A stretch of 7,920 nucleotides of DNA from Betaproteobacteria bacterium TMED41 (GTDB taxonomy: Bacteria > Pseudomonadota > Gammaproteobacteria > Burkholderiales > Burkholderiaceae_A). Every line of letters begins with the position of its first letter. Position 1 is the first letter of the stretch. This document shows positions 6,401 to 7,920 of this stretch, piece after piece. The DNA lies in contig NHCU01000068.1 in NCBI GenBank assembly GCA_002167365.1, positions 1 through 7,920 of the forward strand, given 5' to 3'. Both the position numbers and the translations under genes were made by a program. Below the pieces are notes generated by a model, which was not told where the DNA came from, made no database searches, and worked only from the letters and a program-made list of their open reading frames with translations.

Positions 6401-7920
6401 CTTAAAAATAACAAAAGAAGAAATAGATCTTACTCGAAGACAAGCAGAAAGCAGATTAAAAGCAGAAAATGCTAGAAATAAACTAATAGGTGCAGCTCTT
6501 TCTGCCTCTGATAAAACTTCTATAGAATTAGATATTCGTGACGATGTAATTAAATCAATTAAAGAAGAAGGAGCCATAAAGTCAAAACAAATTGATTTAG
6601 AGTATGATTTAATTGGTGCAAAATATAAACTTTTGCGAGCCGAAATACAGGCGCACAACTTAACAGCAGGAGCAGGAGATCAAATAGATACAACTTTCTT
6701 AGATACTGCAATCGGAAACTTAGGAGTTCTTCGACAAAAAGCCCTTGATTTAGTACAGGATCAAACAGATCAAGAAATTACTGAACTAAAAGAAAGAGTA
6801 AATACAGAAGTATTTTTAGCTCAACTATCAAAAGAAACTCAGCAAGAAAGATTACAAATGTTGCAAATAGAAAAGAGTATTCAAGAACAAAGAGAGAAAA
6901 TTACAAAAGAACTAGAAAAACAGCAAAAAGTAACAATTGATATAGCAAGACTCGAAAATAGGACTGCAGCAGGAACTGTGAAGTCAAAAGCACAAGAAAT
7001 AGCAATTGATCATAGAAGAAAAAGCTTAGAAGTAGAAATTGCAAGAACTCGATTACAAAATTTAATAAGAGTTCAAGAGATTGAATCTACTATACTTGAA
7101 GCAAAATTAAATTTAAGAGTAGCTGAGTTCAAACTTGCAAATAAAACAAATCAATTAAATGAGCAACAAAAAGCAGTAATAGATGCGGAGCGAGCTCTTT
7201 TAGAACTAAAGCGAGATGTTATGTCGGAGACTCGTGAAACAGCCCTTTTAGAGATAAAAGCTGCTGAAAAAAGAAGTCAGCAGCCTTCAAAAACTGGGGG
7301 ACTTGGCAGTACTTTTTCTGAAATTAAAAGATTTGAAAGTGCATCAGCAAAAGCAACTCAGGCAATACTTACAGAGGCCGCAGGAAAAAGAATAGAAATA
7401 GGAAGAAAAGCAGCCGTAGAAGAAGCAAAGATACAAGAACAAATAACAGCAAAGCAAGCAGAACAAGATGCAGCAGGAGGATTAGGAACTGCAGAAGGAG
7501 AAAGAATACAGGGAGAAATTCAAGCTCTAAATACAAAAAGACTTGCTATAGAGCAAAATGCACAAGCAAATAAAGCAGCAGCTATACAAAGTATGGCTGA
7601 TATGAATACTGTGCGCGGTTTATTTGGAGCGTTTGCAGAAGATTTTAGAGCACTAGGCCCAGAAGGAGAAGCTATTGCAGCAGTTATAGACGGTGCAAAT
7701 GCAATGACTTCCGCATACTTAGTTTTCTTTGATTCTATGAAAAATGGGGCTGATAATTTAGAAAAAACTGCAGCTGCATTCGGAATGCTAGGAAGTATGG
7801 TAGGCGCTCTTGCACAAATGATGAAAGGTCAATCAGATGCAAGAATTAAAATGATAGACAAAGAACTAGCCGCAGAACAAAAACGAGACGGTAGTTCTGC
7901 TGCTAGCGTTGCAAAAATGA
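3450..7920 (+). CDS. Tail tape measure protein (3' end beyond window)
   Basis: One frame stays open from GTG 3450 to the window edge, giving at least 1490 codons. The in-frame stop TGA at 3435-3437 leaves GTG 3450 as the first sensible start (reading VANEIKLTLKVDDNG), overlapping the chaperone extension by 35 bases. Tape measure proteins form the scaffold inside the tail tube, set its length, and are ejected with the DNA. Visible here are hydrophobic stretches at about residues 74-101, 267-310 and 466-521, then a long Lys/Glu/Gln/Ala-rich helical region (about 530-1385) with coiled-coil character, then another hydrophobic, Ala/Gly/Met-rich stretch at about 1389-1455 and a charged AEQKRDG segment at the edge. 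I do not see a lysozyme or peptidase domain in the part present. At about 1.5 angstrom per residue, the visible part alone predicts a tail of about 220 nm or more. The helical part is strongly A-rich on this strand and uses mostly AGA for Arg. Confidence 0.9.
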   Translation, partial: MANEIKLTLKVDDNGSLNIVGKEAKSAASNVDNLDKSQKKLNKTQQASYRTQQGAAHTSSNLTKNFAKQAQGIGGGLVPAYAVLAANVFAVTAAFGALQRAAQVTQLEEGLRAIGAASGIAMTTLSRDLQAATGHALSLEEAMRSTALVISAGFDTSTLEELGTVARQASIALGRDTADSLARLTRGATKLEPELLDELGIMVRLDEATENYAAKIGKTASELTNFEKRQAFMNAVLEEGNKKFAALGNVDTNPYNRLSAAFQDLSKSLLGGLAGAITPVIEFLSTSVVGLTATLALFGIGVIKNMIPALGEMAASSETAALASSELSQNKLKEIGVLDGTTQATKDYQNALKSGTATQEDLAKLEKRAFKGTKRSIDINTKALEEHSRTRGLSSTAVENHTKRLKQSKLVLNELTARRYADTTALEFNTRAVVLNEISHGNLGKGLKDAMAALKGQTVSLKGAMAASFGMGKASIFLTGALNIAGAAATFAGAAFARIFPLLAVAGILFAAGSAAFSFFKDKFTTEKEKLYEQQMKALTETQKELKEAQNNLNDAFEGNSPILTTVTQKYTALSNSIDQYQNKLKKAIAVADPKDTKELEASLNTQIKGNKFLTQAFEEQYGAGATLNSVLKGTDDRLGKLNEINDKVLTGTKISSDRFVSFSKAVENANKSSTDLFNTLKVKTPFDQVIADIQDMTNSFEAMGLEMQKQFATEGNDALLTLFDLREEAKSVRQAEKLVKEAQEKIKKIDADYEKERQKTLTNAGGRFGVGAKNIAANQAAARAALKAQRDIEAAEQEKIIKDQEALEQGLVAITGERIKGTLELLKTKQEEFIVAKATAQAGAINLKTLKSSQANTVARLQEEFAIRERILDAQVKEQEATIFLAEMAGKSLAARIEEAEASLESASTTEERAKFAAILNSLQQQYNIQTSKGIVAEAKRNSLLQQRSDIDKGGVETAKRELEVLQFKQKAEKAILDIRQKALKITKEEIDLTRRQAESRLKAENARNKLIGAALSASDKTSIELDIRDDVIKSIKEEGAIKSKQIDLEYDLIGAKYKLLRAEIQAHNLTAGAGDQIDTTFLDTAIGNLGVLRQKALDLVQDQTDQEITELKERVNTEVFLAQLSKETQQERLQMLQIEKSIQEQREKITKELEKQQKVTIDIARLENRTAAGTVKSKAQEIAIDHRRKSLEVEIARTRLQNLIRVQEIESTILEAKLNLRVAEFKLANKTNQLNEQQKAVIDAERALLELKRDVMSETRETALLEIKAAEKRSQQPSKTGGLGSTFSEIKRFESASAKATQAILTEAAGKRIEIGRKAAVEEAKIQEQITAKQAEQDAAGGLGTAEGERIQGEIQALNTKRLAIEQNAQANKAAAIQSMADMNTVRGLFGAFAEDFRALGPEGEAIAAVIDGANAMTSAYLVFFDSMKNGADNLEKTAAAFGMLGSMVGALAQMMKGQSDARIKMIDKELAAEQKRDGSSAASVAKM

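Noticed and set aside
6239..6658. Minus-strand open frame of 139 codons opposite the tape measure coil (with similar shorter ones at 3755-3961, 4766-5011 and 5254-5469)
   Set aside because: The Ser/Phe/Leu-rich products are the expected complement of Lys/Glu/Ala-rich coding on the other strand. No start signals were found and the + frame is unbroken.
1..7920. Possible defence system, toxin, CRISPR, tRNA or mobile element
   Set aside because: Every long frame is explained by tail genes, and I found no cloverleaf, spaced repeat, terminal inverted repeat or transposase-like sequence by reading.

Overview
This window is an ordered block of tail genes from an AT-rich, tailed double-stranded DNA phage or prophage. 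All coding is on the + strand and the genes are tightly packed. The order is tail tube protein, second tube-like protein, overlapping two-frame tail assembly chaperone, then a very long tape measure protein. This is the conserved order of long, non-contractile (siphovirus-type) tails. No sheath gene is seen, but the window is too short to exclude one elsewhere. The protein style (Gly/Ser/Thr-rich beta inserts, a PDWNDFPEIV / GYIGKDYTNLP chaperone extension, and an AEQKRDG-type end of the tape measure) reminds me of marine and aquatic phages. That is recall, not a search. A consensus sigma70 promoter suggests a bacterial host whose RNA polymerase the phage uses.

Layout: bases 1-61 hold the end of an upstream gene. 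Bases 71-1627 encode a 518-residue tail tube protein behind a strong ribosome binding site. The only real intergenic gap (1628-1734) holds a perfect TTGACA-N17-TATAAT promoter. A rho-independent terminator starts only about 8 nt after the predicted transcription start. Bases 1735-2667 encode a second, 310-residue tube-like protein. Bases 2671-3123 encode the tail assembly chaperone. Its reading frame overlaps a second open frame (3056-3484) whose likely product is made by +1 or -2 ribosomal frameshifting at an A7 run (3075-3081). Bases 3450 to beyond 7920 encode a tape measure protein of at least 1490 residues, cut off by the window end.

How the parts work together: the chaperone and its frameshifted extension are expected to coat the tape measure protein and recruit tube subunits to it. 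The tape measure then sets the tail length, at least about 0.2 micrometres by the usual 1.5 angstrom per residue rule. The tube protein, or both tube-like proteins, polymerise around it.

I see no tRNA, rRNA, CRISPR array, insertion sequence, integrase, attachment site or defence system. Nothing here is clearly a new biological system. The observations most worth checking are the promoter-terminator cassette between the two tube-like genes and the unusual direction (not -1) of the chaperone frameshift.
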